From NCBI GenBank assembly GCA_008360975.2, contig CM039182.1, forward strand, positions 91,037,405 to 91,101,404: a stretch of 64,000 nucleotides of DNA, in the 5' to 3' direction. The notes under the pieces are model-generated. The model was not told the DNA's origin. It saw only the letters and a list, made by a program, of their open reading frames with translations, and searched no databases. This DNA is from Lichenostomus cassidix (Eukaryota > Chordata > Aves > Passeriformes > Meliphagidae). A program made the translations under genes and the position numbers. Below are positions 45,901 to 58,848 of this stretch, piece by piece; positions within the stretch are counted from its first letter, which is position 1; every line of letters starts with the position of its first letter.

Positions 45901-48900
45901 TGCCTGCTGTCACTAAATTAATTGTGGTTAGCACATTGTGCCGAGTTTTCTGCTTCTAATGAGTGGCCACATCTTAGGAGGAAATATGATAACATGATGA
46001 AAATATGATCCTTGTAAATAGCATGTTTCTCACTGAAGCAGCCCCACTTAAAAAATAACTGGAGCAAAGAATGAATTAGGATTGTAAAAATGAGCCCCAC
46101 AGTCACAGTGCAGGAGCTCAAACTGTTTGGGTTATCATGAAGAACAGCAACAGAGAACTTCTGCACAATAAGTAACTACATTACGTAGGGAACAAACATT
46201 TCGTGACAAGGAACAAACATTACGTGCAAGATCCAATTTACTGAACTTGAGGCTAATTAAATTCAAATTACAGATAATTTATTATGAAAATAATTTACCC
46301 AGTGCTGTAGAGGATTCTCCATCACTAAGCTTTTATTCATCAAAAACTTTTTCATAACAAAACTGATAGACCTGTGTGGTAAGAATTTGTTTAAGGATGT
46401 CTGTTGGTCCACTTATACATGAGATTGAAACAGAGTGGCTCTTTCTGGCCCTAAAATTCTCTTTTCTGCCTCAATTATTTCTCCCGTGAAAAGCAGAAGG
46501 CTACTTCTCAAACATGAAGAGTTGTTAGAAGACTAAAAAAAATATACATAATCCTTGATTTACAGAGGGTGTTCTACAAGTACCAGGGATCATATGTTTT
46601 CTGACAAACATGCATAAAACCTCTCTTTAATTTCCTTTGAAAAAATGTGTACAAATTTGGCTATGTTTACAGCTTATGGAAAAAAATCCAGCCTGTGTGT
46701 GCTTGGAAGACTTTGTTGTGGTCTGACAGTTATCTGCAGCTTCTGCCTGAGCCGAGCACGCATCATCCATCCCCTTCATTCCTCCTACAGGCATCTGCAC
46801 TGTGCATATGCATCCCCATGTGCCTTACATGCCTCCCCTCGGAGCAGCAAAGGCAGCCCTAGACTTTCCCTCTTGCTGTTCCTCTCCCCATCCCAGTGGC
46901 TCTCTCTGCTCCAGCCAGAAAAAAAGAACTCCAAATGTAAGGCACTGGAGCAAGGGAAGGCCATGGGAAGGACTGAAGCAGACTGGGACAAGGCAGGGAG
47001 GGATTAGAAGCAGAAGGCTTGTAGTCCTGACTCTCAGCATCCCTGAGACCTGCAGACAGATGCTGTGCTTCGAAACACTCCAGAAAGAGACCATTCGGCA
47101 GTACTGCTTCTGAATTATCATTAGGAATTCAAAATAACCATTGAAAATTTGGGGGCTTTGCCAGAAATTAGGCTGCCAGCACCTCCTTACTGCAGTCTGC
47201 CTTCCAGGTCTCCTGCAGGCTCCTTTGCCTTCGCTGCCTGCTTTATGAGAAATCTGAGCACACGGAGCAAGACTCCTGCCCCACTTGGAGAGCTTAGGGA
47301 AGAAACTGGGGCTGCACAGGGGCTGCAAGAATTGGGGCTGCGTGAGGCAAGGCACACAACTACAGCCTGTGACATCAGAGGCACCAGCCCTCGTTTTCTG
47401 GGAGCCTTGGTCTGTTCTAAAAGAGACGAGCACTCAGTATTGCAGCTGGAGGCAGCCAGCACTGAGCTCTGAAGGAGCGAGCACCAAAGGCTGCATCTTC
47501 TGGAAAATCATCTCCTGAGTGTCTGGCATTGAGTAAATGACAATAAGTATTTCAGATTTATCGCTACTAATAAGACCATGTGTCTCGGCAGTATAATAAA
47601 GATTAATTCAGCCGTGGTTTTGATGTACTTAAATACTAAAGTCACAATTATCACCAAACAGACACTGAAAAAATTAAAAGCACTGTGTTTGCACAGAACT
47701 CAAACAGTGCATTGTACAGAGCTAGGACTGCGAGGTGAATGAGGATAATAAAAACAAAATATGTAACTTCTCTTTTGGCATGAGATTAAGTTTAGTGCCT
47801 TTCCACATAGGTGAGGAATTTAAAAGCTTGGAATTGCTGTGCTTAGATGTCATTTTTAATCTAAATATTTTATGAATTTACGTTCATCTTTAAGTCCTGG
47901 GTTTCCTAATTTGTAAGTGCTTGACTTTAAATCACAGCAGCTCTTTGCTACAGGATGGGTAGGTAGCTACATTCTTCTTCTTTAGCAGAACAATAATTTC
48001 AATCGTTATTCTTCCTTCACAAACAACTTCATCAGGGGACTAAATTGTCTCATCAGCCCTTCTTTCTTTATATGTTTATGTAAGAAAGCCTGAAATTAAG
48101 TTCAAGGACGCTTCTTTTGAGCTTGGAGGATGTAAATAAATAACTTCTTAAAAAAGCTTAGATGCAGTTTTGTTGGGTTTTTTTCAAGTGATGTTTGAAA
48201 AATACAGCTGTTTTTAGAACTTCTAACATGCACTGTGTCACTTGAGGAAGGATACACACGGTAGCACATATAAAAACATACCAAGAAAAATAAGATTGGG
48301 CATATCTCTGGTACAATACTTTGTAGGCAGTAGAGTGGTATCTCTTTCTACCAGGCTTGACTTTGGTCCTCCATTGTCTTTACCACAGACCTTTTGAGGA
48401 AAATAAGGGGTTGCCACAGCAGCTGGACTTCCCATTGGAAGGTGTGAGCAGTAATGGAAAGTTTTGCTACAGCTGGGACATTTAGGATATTGTTTGAACC
48501 ATATGGATTATTTGATGATTAACAAGACAGCCAATCTCGCATTGCAATCTTGCCCTCAGAAGGGATATTAGCATAGCATGTTACACTTTTAAACTCTCAG
48601 GAACATAATATCTTTAAGATCTCTGTCCCTCTGTTCTGTTTGCTGGAACCTGACTAACAGGTCACAAGAAAAGCAGACGTTGCAAAAGCATAAGCATCAT
48701 TTCCATAGCAAATCTGACTGAAACCAGTGAGATAGGTCAATGAAATATTTCTACCACGAATGTGCAGTGTAACAAAGCCTCGGCTCCACTGGTCTTCTAG
48801 TCTTCTAGCTGGTTCAGGCTTTGGGAGCAGTTTTATGCTGGCAACACAGAGCTCAGTACAAGTGAACAGCCCAAGCATACTTGTTAACTGTATATGTAAT

Positions 48901-49473
48901 TTCTCAGACAGGTTCTCCACAGATTTAGCTCTGTGCTGTCATGATCAGGCTGCTAGAGCTAATTAGTTATTCAGGTTTATGCAATTCATTAGCATGTCTT
49001 CAATTTTAAGGGAAGGATAAACATCTTTAGATAAAAAACGATAACGGCATCAACTTGAATGAATTGTGTAGCATTTTTTTCACAAGACACGTGTGGCTGT
49101 GCATTGACTGCCTATTAGATTGTTTTATCCTCATGCCCCACTCCCCTGCTCCACCATAAGGTGGTGTATGCTCCAGCACCCACACACCACTGTGATGGTG
49201 TAAATTAGGCATGTTGCTTTGAGCCACAGAACCAGCCACAGAATGCAAATGTAGTTAAGGACTGGTCCTCCAAACCCTCTTTTAAGTTCACTGGCATTCC
49301 TAGTGTTATTCTCCCAACCACCTATGTTTTAATACCCTGCTTGTCATTTCATCAGCTGTCTGAGGTTTGGGGATCTCTTTGAAATACTAGAACAATGATC
49401 TTTGATAAGACTGTTTACGACCCTGCATCCACAAGGCTAGACCAGAAGCTGTACTGAGTTGTACAGGTTGTAC
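42916..49473. other. AHRR intron 1 between the two LTRs, no gene seen
   Basis: A 6.5-kb stretch of single-copy DNA. The GC-richer part at 46640-47480 gives overlapping frames on both strands (the longest 202 codons on minus at 46825-47433), none with a recognisable domain. The AT-rich block at 47530-47900 is repeat-free and could be a conserved non-coding element. Confidence 0.4.
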
Positions 49474-50499
49474 TGAGTTTGTGTGGCCAGGTTTTGGTAG
49501 CCGGGGGGCTACAGGAGTGGCTTCTGTGAGAAGATGCCAGAAGCCTTCCCCATGTCCAACAGAGCCAATGCCAGGCAACTCCAAGGCTGAGCCAATCAGA
49601 GATGGTGGTAGAGATGATGGTATGTCTCTGTGACATCATATTTTAGAAGAAAAAGAAAAGTTATTGTTCAGAATAAGTTGCCCTCAGAGAAGAGAGCAAT
49701 GAGAATATGTGAGAGGAACAGTTCTGCAATTCTGCAGACACCAAGGTCAGTGAAGAAGGTGGAGGAGGTGTTTCAGATGCCAGACCTGAGATTCCCCTTC
49801 AGCCCATGATGCAGACCATGGTGAGGTAGTTGTGCCCTTGCAGCCCATGGAGATCCACAGGGATGCAGAGATCCATCTGCAGCCCATGGATGTAAGCTGA
49901 GTGGAGACTGTGACCCTGTGGGAAGCCCATGTTGGAGCTGGCTCCTGGCAGGGACCTACAGACCTGTGGCGAGTCATGAGCATCCCATATGGTCCATAGG
50001 GGATTCATGCTGGAACAACCTATTCCTGAAGGACTGCACTCTGTGGAAAGGGACCCACATTGGAGCAGTTTGTGAAGAACTGTAGCCTGCAGGAAAGACT
50101 CAGGCTGGAGAAGTTCTTGGAAAGCTGTCTCCTGTGGGAAGAGCCCCACCCTGCAGTAGGGGAAGGACTCCTCTTTCTGAGCAGTGGGAGAAACGTCTGA
50201 TGAACTGACCATAACCACATTCCCTGTCTCCCTGCCTCACTGGGAGGGAGGAGGTGCAGCTGGGAAGCAGGGAGGGATGAGGGGAAGGTGTTTTTTAAGA
50301 TTTGTTTTACTTCTCATTATCCTGCTCTGATTTGGATTGGTAATAATTTCAATTAATTTAGAGTCTGTTTTGCCCATGACAATAATCAGTGAGTGATCAC
50401 TCACTGCCCTTAACTCATGAGTCTTTTGTCATACTTTCTCTCCCCTATCCAGCTGTGCTTTTGGTGGGTGCCTGGGTCAGCCAGGGTCAACCCACCACA
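49474..50499 (+). mobile_element. Solo LTR of the same endogenous retrovirus family, copy 2
   Basis: This plus-strand LTR is related to copy 1. Shared blocks include GGCTACAGGAGTGGCTTCTG near its start, the central GC-rich repeats, TTCTCATTATCCTGCTCTGA and the end TCAACCCACCACA. The poly(A) signal seen in copy 1 has become GTAATAATTT here. I find no clean target-site duplication, and the 5' end could be shifted by several bases. It is more diverged than copy 1 and lies antisense to AHRR. No internal retroviral genes are attached. Confidence 0.75.
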
Positions 50500-50916
50500 G
50501 TGGTGCAATTTTGGAGTAAAGCAAACAGTGTGATGGGAAACCCTGAGTCATACAAAGGGAGGCTACAGATAGGTTAGACAATAGAATAGATGAGGTAGGA
50601 CAGAAACGCTAGCAACCTTTTCCAGGAGTTTTCTACTGTAAAGCCAAAAAGGAACTAACTTAAATGGAATTTTCATCAGGAAACAATTGCTTATCAAATT
50701 GTGGGAGACTCTCCACAGTAGCCAGTAAGATGATGATGCTCTTCTGCAAGTGGGCCATGATCCAATTCCAAGTCTTTCAAAAGAGTCTGTCACACCATAA
50801 CTGTTCCCTCACTACCCTGATTTCTGCCTTCTATTCAACAAAAGGCTTCTTAAAATATTTTAGTTGCACTCCAATGCAGAACAAGAGTAAAATACATGAC
50901 AGGTCATATATTTTGA

Positions 50917-50932
50917 ATATATATATATATAT
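50917..50932. repeat. (AT)n microsatellite
   Basis: Eight AT units followed by GTATCATATA. Confidence 0.85.
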
Positions 50933-51372
50933 GTATCATATATAATCCATAGGTGTCATATAGTTGCATTTTGCCTGCATCAATAGAGACAGTGTGGAAA
51001 GAGACAGAAGTGGCAGCCTTTGGCTCAGAGACACAGCCTGTCCCCAGAGGAGCCTGTGTGACACCAGGATAACACAACACAGCATTTTCCCGAAGAAAAC
51101 AAGGGAACAAGGCCTGGATGTAAGGACAACAAAATGGGGACTGCTATAAAAGTTATGAAATGTGTGTATGTAGGACTAGGAAGGCAGGGAGGAGAACTAG
51201 TAATAAATCTAGATTTAAAATCAGTTTATTGGGGAGATACAATCCTGTTCTTCTCCTGGTTCTGCTCTTCTGTGTTGTTCCTACTCAGTTATTCAGTTGA
51301 AGAAAAAGAGTAACTGAGGATGAAATTACAAGAGCCCCACAGCCGAGCTTAGATATCTGAAGACCCAGAGGT

Positions 51373-51427
51373 AAAAAAATAACCAAAAAAACCCCCAACC
51401 AACAAACCAACCAAAAAACCCCAAAAC
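51373..51427. repeat. A/C-rich low-complexity tract
   Basis: A runs alternate with CC, CCCC and CCAACC, similar to the tract at 3713-3797. Confidence 0.7.
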
Positions 51428-51983
51428 TTTCAGGGAGAAAAAAATATGTTTTTCTCAAAGCTTGAGAATGAAAATGGAAATGCGGAGAAAAATTGAAATG
51501 AAACACTGAATATTTTCTCCTGGTTCTCTGAAAGTTATGCTAGCTTGATGCTTAAATTGATGCTGTTATTATTATTACCATTGCAGTTCAACGATTTAAA
51601 ATGGTTTTGTCACCATTGTAAGAAGCACTTAGTTTGAAAGAAGCAGGTCACAGTTTGGAAACACACACCAAGAGTAGGGCTGCTATGTGAGCTGTCAAGC
51701 TTTTGTTCATTTCTCACAAGTCTTCAATTTAATGGAGTACATGAAAGTCAGAATGGAACCTCAAAAGTTCCTGCTCTTTCAGATACCGAATATGAAAACA
51801 AAAGTAAAAATCAAACCTGATGTAGTGATTATTCGTTATATAAATACAGCTAAACAAGTTATACTGGTTGAAAGGCTGGCTATTTTTGCCTGCTGTGCTG
51901 ACAATACACTAATCCAGCACCTTTGTTTGGATAAGTACTAAAATATAGTGCAGGTTCTTAACTACCAATGTATAAGGCTGATG

Positions 51984-52448
51984 TGAACATCATAAGGTCG
52001 AACAAGGGCAAGTGCAAGGTCCTGCACAAGGGTCAGGCAATCCCAAGCACAGGCTGGACAGAAAATGGATTGAGAGCAGCCCTGGGGAGAAGCATTTGGC
52101 TCCAGGGAGACCTTACAGCACCCTTCCAGTACCTAAAGAGAGCCTGCCTGGAGGGGCGCTTTTCACAAGAGCACACAGTGATCAGACAAGGGAAAATGGT
52201 CTCAACTGAAGGGCAGGTTTTGTTGAAGTGTTAAGAAGAAATTATTTATGGTGAGGGTGGTGAGACACTGGCACAGGTTGCCTGGAGAAGCTGTAGATGT
52301 TCCCTCCCTGGAAGAATTCAGGTCCAGGTTGAATGGGGCTCTAAACAAGCTGACATAGCTGAAGGTGTCCCTGCCCATGGCAGTGGGGTAAGAGTTAGAA
52401 TTTTTAAAGCCTCTTCCAACCCAAACCTCTGTGATCTATGATTCTGTG
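51984..52448 (+). mobile_element. CR1 LINE 3' part with internal deletion
   Basis: The left piece (to about 52105) matches the CR1 block GGCAAGTGCAAGGTCCTGCA and CAATCCCAAGCACAGGCTGG. The right piece jumps at once to the 3' UTR block TCCAGGGAGACCTTACAGCA and ends with CTTCCAACCCAAACC and ATGATTCTGTG. Several hundred bases of the usual ORF2 C-terminus are missing between them. Antisense to AHRR, intron 1. Confidence 0.87.
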
Positions 52449-53719
52449 TTTTCCTCTCCAGAAACATGAATTTCTCCCTCGTAAGCAAAATATTCCCATT
52501 ATGGTTTTGCTATCTATGGATATACCTACCTTTTTCATTTGTTATTTGACAACTTTTGGAACTTTTAATTGTAAATACTTTTACTGTTTTAGAGATTTGT
52601 CCAGAGACCAAAATATGTTTAAATGTATTTTCAAGTTACCCACAGTACTGTTCTCTTCTAACATTATTTATATCTGTTTCTACCCTAAAGTAGCCAATAT
52701 AAAAAAATTAATTCTCTTTAATAATCCTAGCAGTGTTGTTTTCTATATCCTCACCAAAGTTTTGATCATGCATTTTTAGATTTAAAAATATTAACTTTCA
52801 TAAACATGTCCTGACTGCAAGTATTTTGCTTTACATAATTAAGGCAATAGGTGGGGGAAAAATTGATCTCTAGCCTTCAAAACTCCCAGAATTTTATTTG
52901 TCTCTAAGATAAAAAACCAAACATTTTATCACATTGTTTCCTATCACAATATCACTTGTCATAAAGCATTTGCTACTACCCAAAACCACCTGACACTTAT
53001 AGAGAAGTCAATATAAGATTAACTGATTCTCATCCACTCCTGAAAAGCAGCAAACAGGCATTTTTCGTGTAGCTAAAATCTTAGGGAATCTCCCCAATTG
53101 CAGGGTAGGAGAGAGCTCTTTCATCTGCTTTTATAGCCTGCCTTCCCTCCCCAGTCCCTTAACACCCGTCTATCCCAAGACAGAAAGATTTTGTTAATCA
53201 TTGCAAATGGGACTGAAAAGACCCTCAAGAGACTGTACAGAACATCATTCCCTGCTTCATACAGAAGCAGCTGTACCAAAACTATTCAGAGGTTGCATAT
53301 CTGAGAAATGGCTTGTGAGCATGAAAGACTTGTCTGCTTTTTCTAGCTAAATCAATTGATTTAATAAAAAAGTGCCACATCTTTCCAGTCTTTTACATGC
53401 TTAGGCCATCATAGCTGTAACAACACAGCTGCTAAACCACTCCTCAAAGATGCTTATACTGAAGAAGTATAGTTTCCATGAGTACCCCAGAGTAGTTTCT
53501 ATGAGTACGCAGCACTTAACTATCACTAAAATCACATTTTTTTCCTAAACATCTTACACTAGATTTTCCATGCTACAACATATGATTCTACCATAATTTC
53601 TTGCCCCAACTGACATGAATCTAAATAACAGTTTTAATTCAACTAACTTTGCAGCTAATCCTATACTACTAATGATTTTTAACTTCTTTCCCTTTATCTT
53701 CTTGTCTCTAGCCTAAAGA
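52449..53719. other. AHRR intron 1 segment, no gene seen
   Basis: AT-rich, single-copy DNA with no recognisable exon or repeat. Confidence 0.5.
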
Positions 53720-54300
53720 ATTATTCTAATCTTTTCTTGTAGTGATGTTTTTTACACATCTGATCATCCTTTTTGCTCTCCTCTGGGCTTGTAATTCTAT
53801 CTGCAATTTTTTCTCAAGTATCCTGCTCCCAAATGAGTGCAATACTCTAGCTGAGGACCTACCTGAGCTAAGCAGGACCATCATGTACCTCAGAAAAAAC
53901 ATTTCTATTCTTACACACCATTTTTACAACAGTGCAATGCTACTGACTCATGTTTAGTTTGTGATCCACCAAATTTCCACATCCTTTTCTCCCTGTATTT
54001 GAGTACTACATATTCTCCATGCTATATTTGAGCACATGATTTACTACTGACTAAAGATAAACCTTTGCACTAAACCTTATAGACTCATTTCCTGGTTGGT
54101 TTTCTGGAAGGTGTAACTGTCAAAAAATCACTCAGAATTTGACTTTTATCTTCCAGAGTGCCTGAAACCTGTTTGGTGACCTCTGCAGGCTGAATGCCCA
54201 CATGCTCTGACCCCACATTTGAGACGTTCATGAAACAGGGAACAGATCTGACACATTGTGTGGAATCCCAACCCAAATTACAGCCCTCTCAATATATCCC
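53720..54300 (-). mobile_element. Ancient CR1-like LINE relic, longest of three
   Basis: The old-CR1 signposts appear in reversed order: 'gatcatcctttttgctctcctctgg', GTGCAATACTCTAGCTGAGG, 'acaacagtgcaatgctactgactcatgtttagtttgtgatcc', a 'ccaaatttccacatccttttc' block, then CAGAATTTGACTTTTATCTT with 'ccagagtgcctg', and finally a TTCATGAAACAGGGAACAGA stretch. All fit the reptile-type CR1 ORF2 layout at high divergence. The reading frame is destroyed. Confidence 0.72.
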
Positions 54301-54367
54301 TCCAAAATCTCTAATGTCTATGCTCTTTGCCCACAAAACAACCTCACCAAATTTTGCTTCTCTGTAA

Positions 54368-54562
54368 ATGGCGGGAAACAAGAAGAAAGCAACAAGTTTG
54401 TGGAACGATTCCTCATTTGAGGACAAGGAGAGGGAGACTCAATCTGACGAGTGCACTTGGAGTTCTCAGACATCAGAAAAACACATTTTGGAGAAGCAAA
54501 TCCCTGTGAGAGGCAATGAAGCCAAGGAGAGCTGCTTTCCAAACAGTGCTGCCCTGAGTAAG
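54368..54562 (+). CDS. Candidate coding first exon of unknown gene, antisense in AHRR intron 1
   Basis: An ATG in a strong context (AAATGG) opens a frame of exactly 65 codons to a good phase-0 donor, AGTAAG|GTGAGA at 54562/54563. Three further codons beyond the donor lead to a stop. The peptide is hydrophilic and charged (MAGNKKKATSLWNDSSFED at the start) with ordinary codon use, unlike the hydrophobic or Pro/Arg-rich chance frames elsewhere. It has no family I can name. Against it: there is no visible CpG island or TATA box in front, and no partner exon found. It may be a chance frame or a relic. Confidence 0.22.
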
Positions 54563-57500
54563 GTGAGAGCATAATATTTAAAGTTCCAGTGAAGGAAGAA
54601 GTTCAGGAGGTTACTTAGCATCAGACTCCCAGGGATCTGTACACTACCAAATGTAGCAAATTGTGCCCAGGAGAGAGACAATGACCCCAAAACTGCCACG
54701 TATTCAAGTTCATTCTGTTTCAGCTGAAGTGTTTTATAGAAGAGGGAGAAACCCTCTAATGGTGGTTTTCTACAGTCCTAACAAATGACAGAACTTGATT
54801 TTGTGTGACCACATGTTTTCAGCAAGGTAAGCATACTGAAATGACCAACATTCAGCATCAATACTAATACAGTCAAAGAGCAAGGAATAAATATCTAATG
54901 TATTTAGTGCATGCACAGATATTGCTGTTGAATACAGAGCAACAGCCCTGGTGCACCAGGCAGCACTGCTGTCACACAACAAACACATGCTTGCAAGCAC
55001 CATGTTTTGCAGCCTAGCTTCATATGGATTGCATCATGCAAATTATTAGTGTTGCCTGCAGATGCAGCCTTGATTCAAAAGCATAGACAGCATGGTCTAG
55101 CCCTCCTACAACAAGTACCTGGGTACAGACTAAATGCTTTGTTCACAAATGCTCACACTGAAGATTTTCCACTGACATAGGCAGCTAAGCACTGCCACCT
55201 TGCACAATTTTACACAGCCGTCCTGCACTTGCCCTGTCGCTGCACACCACAAAGCACCTCTTGGAGGGAAAGGTAAGATCCAGAATAAGGTTTCAAAGGT
55301 GTAAAACAGATACACCAGATCTCTCGTGATTGTAGTTGCACATCTGTGAACCTGAGGGCTGCACTTGAGAGAACAGATCCTACCTGGTCTATGCTGAAAT
55401 GGTTGTATCACACACTGGCACAGGGGACCTTGGGCATTCATAAGTATTTGGGGCGCATTTAGTTGGTGTTATGTTGGCATCATTTTGTCCACCCCACCTG
55501 TGCAACCCTACAAGTCCATCAATTTGAGTTCTGCAGTTACCTATGACATATTTGACATATTGACAGCAGTACAACACAGACACGACTTGCCATAAAAATC
55601 TCAAAGTTCAAGACCGAAGTAAGTTGAATTAAATCCAACATGACTGTGAACAGCTCTGTGGGAGCTCTGGACTGACAGAGACATACTCCTAAAGCATTTC
55701 CTTCTCAGGATGTTCATCTGGTTCCTGACTCTCAGTCAAATTCCTTGCAAAGCACCTTGAAATTTTCATTCCTTGTGCAAACCCAAAAGTCACCTTCCTC
55801 TTAAAAAGAAAGAAGTGCCTACTTGATACACATTAGGCTTCATATTTGTCATTGTGTCCACCTTCTTTGCTTTGACCCGAAAATGTTTGTAGAAGTTCTA
55901 GTCTGCAGTTTCCTAGTAGCAATTTGCATAGATGGCCAATAATGAAACTGTTTCTCTCAAAAGCAGCAGCTCCTGCTTCTGCTAGTCAAGTATGGCTGGA
56001 TTTATTTATATATATACATATATATATATACATACATATATAGGCATATACCTCTAACGTATAAGTGACCTTTTGCATCAGCTGGTAGCTGACAGGAAAT
56101 TATTTTCTGGGACAAAGATATTTTTCTGCTTTTCACACCTTGTTGCAGCAGCTCCCTGTTCCAAGCACCAGCAAATGCCAGACCACTGCAAAGTCCCCCT
56201 GTCCTGCTTTGCCATGGCCATCACCAGTGACCTGTCACAAACATGGCAGTCAGGCAGTAATTGTGTGGGAATATTCACATTGGCAAACATCTCATTGCCT
56301 ACCTCAGGGCCAAACTGATACTCTCTGTGCTCTGACTGAACGAGGGCAGCAGGCAGGAGCTGCTTGCTCTCCAGGTAACCCCCTTGAAGTGGGAGCAGGA
56401 AGGGTTGAGCAAAATCCCACTTGTGCCATTCAGGCAGATCGGGTGAGCAGCTGATGAATTGTGGTTATCTGAGCTATAGCTTATTCCTCATGGGTAAACC
56501 AACTCGAAATGAAAACATCAACACTTCAGCAACAGGTTTGTGTGTGTGGGCATGACTCAAATTAGAAGCAATGTCTGAGTTAGTACTACAGTTATTCCAT
56601 AGTGAAGACAAGTCCATGTTATCCAACATCCCCTTCCTGGGCTTCAACTTTAATGGTTATTCAAACATTACTGTAAAAAAACGCCCTGGCTGACACTTTC
56701 TACCCAAACTTGGCAATTCCTTGAATTTTCCTCCAAAATCTGCTTTGTCCTAGCTGTCTCTGGGCACAAAGAGACACTCCCACATCCTTTACATTCCAGT
56801 TGGGGCTAATTGAACTCACATGTCAGCATGAGTCAGCAGTAATTACCAGGAATATTAAGGAAAGATTTGGCACCAGACTTTGATAATTCAATAGCAGAGC
56901 CCCCATGTTTAGTGGGGTCTTAGATTGGATCAAACCCCTTAAAAACACGACAGCAAAAGCTCTATCGAGTTCTCTAGTTTCATTCAACGACATATGGGCA
57001 GTTCCTGATACCGAAAGTATCTTTACTATATTTTTTGATATACCTACCGAAAGGAAAATCTAATGGAAAAATCATTTCTGACTACTAAATCCTCCTTGCT
57101 GGAGTTTAAATCTGTTTATACGCTGAAACCGATGAATCAATATTAGACTGGCTGGCTGGTTTTTGTAAGCACTCGCATTGCAAACAGGGCCTAGAAATGC
57201 ATTTCCTCCTTACAACTCCTGAGCAGAAATCTGAATCGATGGGAAGTTGAGGTAATAATATACCTCCCCCCTCCCACGGCTCAACTGAAATTAAAATCCT
57301 GAAACCACAACAACCTGACTTTTCCATATACGAGTGTTCGTTCCCCACCACTCGTCCCCAGACAGTCCCCCTCCATACACCTTCACCCTACGGACTGCTT
57401 AGCCTTGTGCTTGCAGAGCCAGGGGCTGGAGGTGTTTACACACTGGCCCAACGCAGCCCCTAAAATCCTAATCTTCTCCTCGAGACCGAAGAACACCCAA

Positions 57501-58479
57501 ATACACTTTTATGGTAAACTATGGTAAAAAAAATCGGTTGGACCAAACATATACAGATGCAGAGACGCGGTGGATGCGGCAGTGAAAAGTGAGGACTGTC
57601 TCAGCCTGTGCTCTGGCAGGGGATGCTGGCAGGAGCAACAGTGTTAAAATCACCATCAAAACCTTAACTGGAAACTCTTTCTGGATCTTAATATCTTCAG
57701 TATAAGGTACTTTGTTTTTCACGGAAATAAATTCTTGCTCTTTGTTGCAAATTAACCGAGTGTCTTGCCAGTGAATTTGATCTTGTCAGTCATTAAGTCT
57801 CACACTTAAATGAAATTATTTAGTCTTAGCCCTGACTCATAATGCTCTCTACGGTTCATAAATGAGAATTGTTTTATTTTATCTACTACAAACATATGTG
57901 CATCAACATTCTTCTCGACAGACTACTTCTGAACCCAACCGGATCATTTAGTTTTATTTTAAGTCAGTCCTGGTTGTCTTTTTGAAACCTCCAACTACCA
58001 AACGTCAGGCATATTCTTGGGTTTTTTCTGGTGGGTTCTGTTTCGGTTTTTTTCTGGTTTAATAGTCCACCTCCTAGAAACTCACTAAATGACGCACAAA
58101 CATTGTTTGTGCCTGCTTTAAAAAAAATAAAAAACTTTTTTATATGATACAACTTGGGTTTATGCTATTTAAATTATTCTTTTAAAAATACATAAAACTT
58201 TACCCAAAGACGTACAAAATTGTTGTTTTACTAAACAAAGTAACACGAAGTCAGAAAAAGCACCAGAGCGTTTCCCTCACCGTTTTTTCGCCCTTTGGTA
58301 TGTCAAACTGAAACACAACAAGAATCCGTAGCTCTGAAGTTATAAAATGCTGAAAATTATTTTCAAGGCAAGTACTGGCTGACCCTTAGGCAAACCCACC
58401 GCGTCCAGTTCCAAGCGAGTGCACCTGGAGCTCGAAAGAGGCAATGCGAAACTTTATTTCACTTGTTTTCCCCCCGAAA
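54563..58479. other. AHRR intron 1, promoter-proximal part, no gene seen
   Basis: Single-copy DNA, AT-rich towards the island, with a TATA/CATA microsatellite at 56007-56042. Open frames here lack splice support. Confidence 0.45.
56007..56042. repeat. (TA)n/(TACA)n microsatellite
   Basis: TATATATACATATATATATA followed by CATACATATATA, an imperfect dinucleotide/tetranucleotide repeat. Confidence 0.85.
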
Positions 58480-58848
58480 GGTCTCTCGCAGCGTCAGTGC
58501 AAAGGATGTGGCCAAGGTGCCGCAGCAGAGCGGTCCGCCGGCCCGGTTTCAGCCCTCGGGACAGAGAGGCACGGCTCGGGCATCCCCCATCCGAGCGCCG
58601 GCCGGCAGCGGCACCCCCGGGGCTCTCTGCCGGGACCTGCGGACCGTCACCGGCGCCCTGCCGCAAGAAGCGCGGCGCGTCCCGTGCGGCTGCGGTCTCA
58701 GCGCCGCCGAAACGGGCGGCGGGGCCACCGACACCCCGGGGACACCGAGGGACGAGGTGACCGGAGCCGACCGTCCCCCGGCTCCCCCGCACAGCCCAGG
58801 CTGAAGCCTCTCCCGCCCGCCGCCAGCTCTCGGGGTGCAGCGACTTAC

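Larger units (their letters stand above)
50500..51983. other. AHRR intron 1 segment, no gene seen
   Basis: Contains an (AT)n microsatellite at 50917-50932 and an A/C-rich tract at 51373-51427. Otherwise single-copy with no recognisable exon. Confidence 0.5.

Noticed and set aside
46825..47433. A 202-codon minus-strand open frame in AHRR intron 1
   Set aside because: No recognisable domain and no convincing exon structure; overlapping frames on both strands suggest composition.
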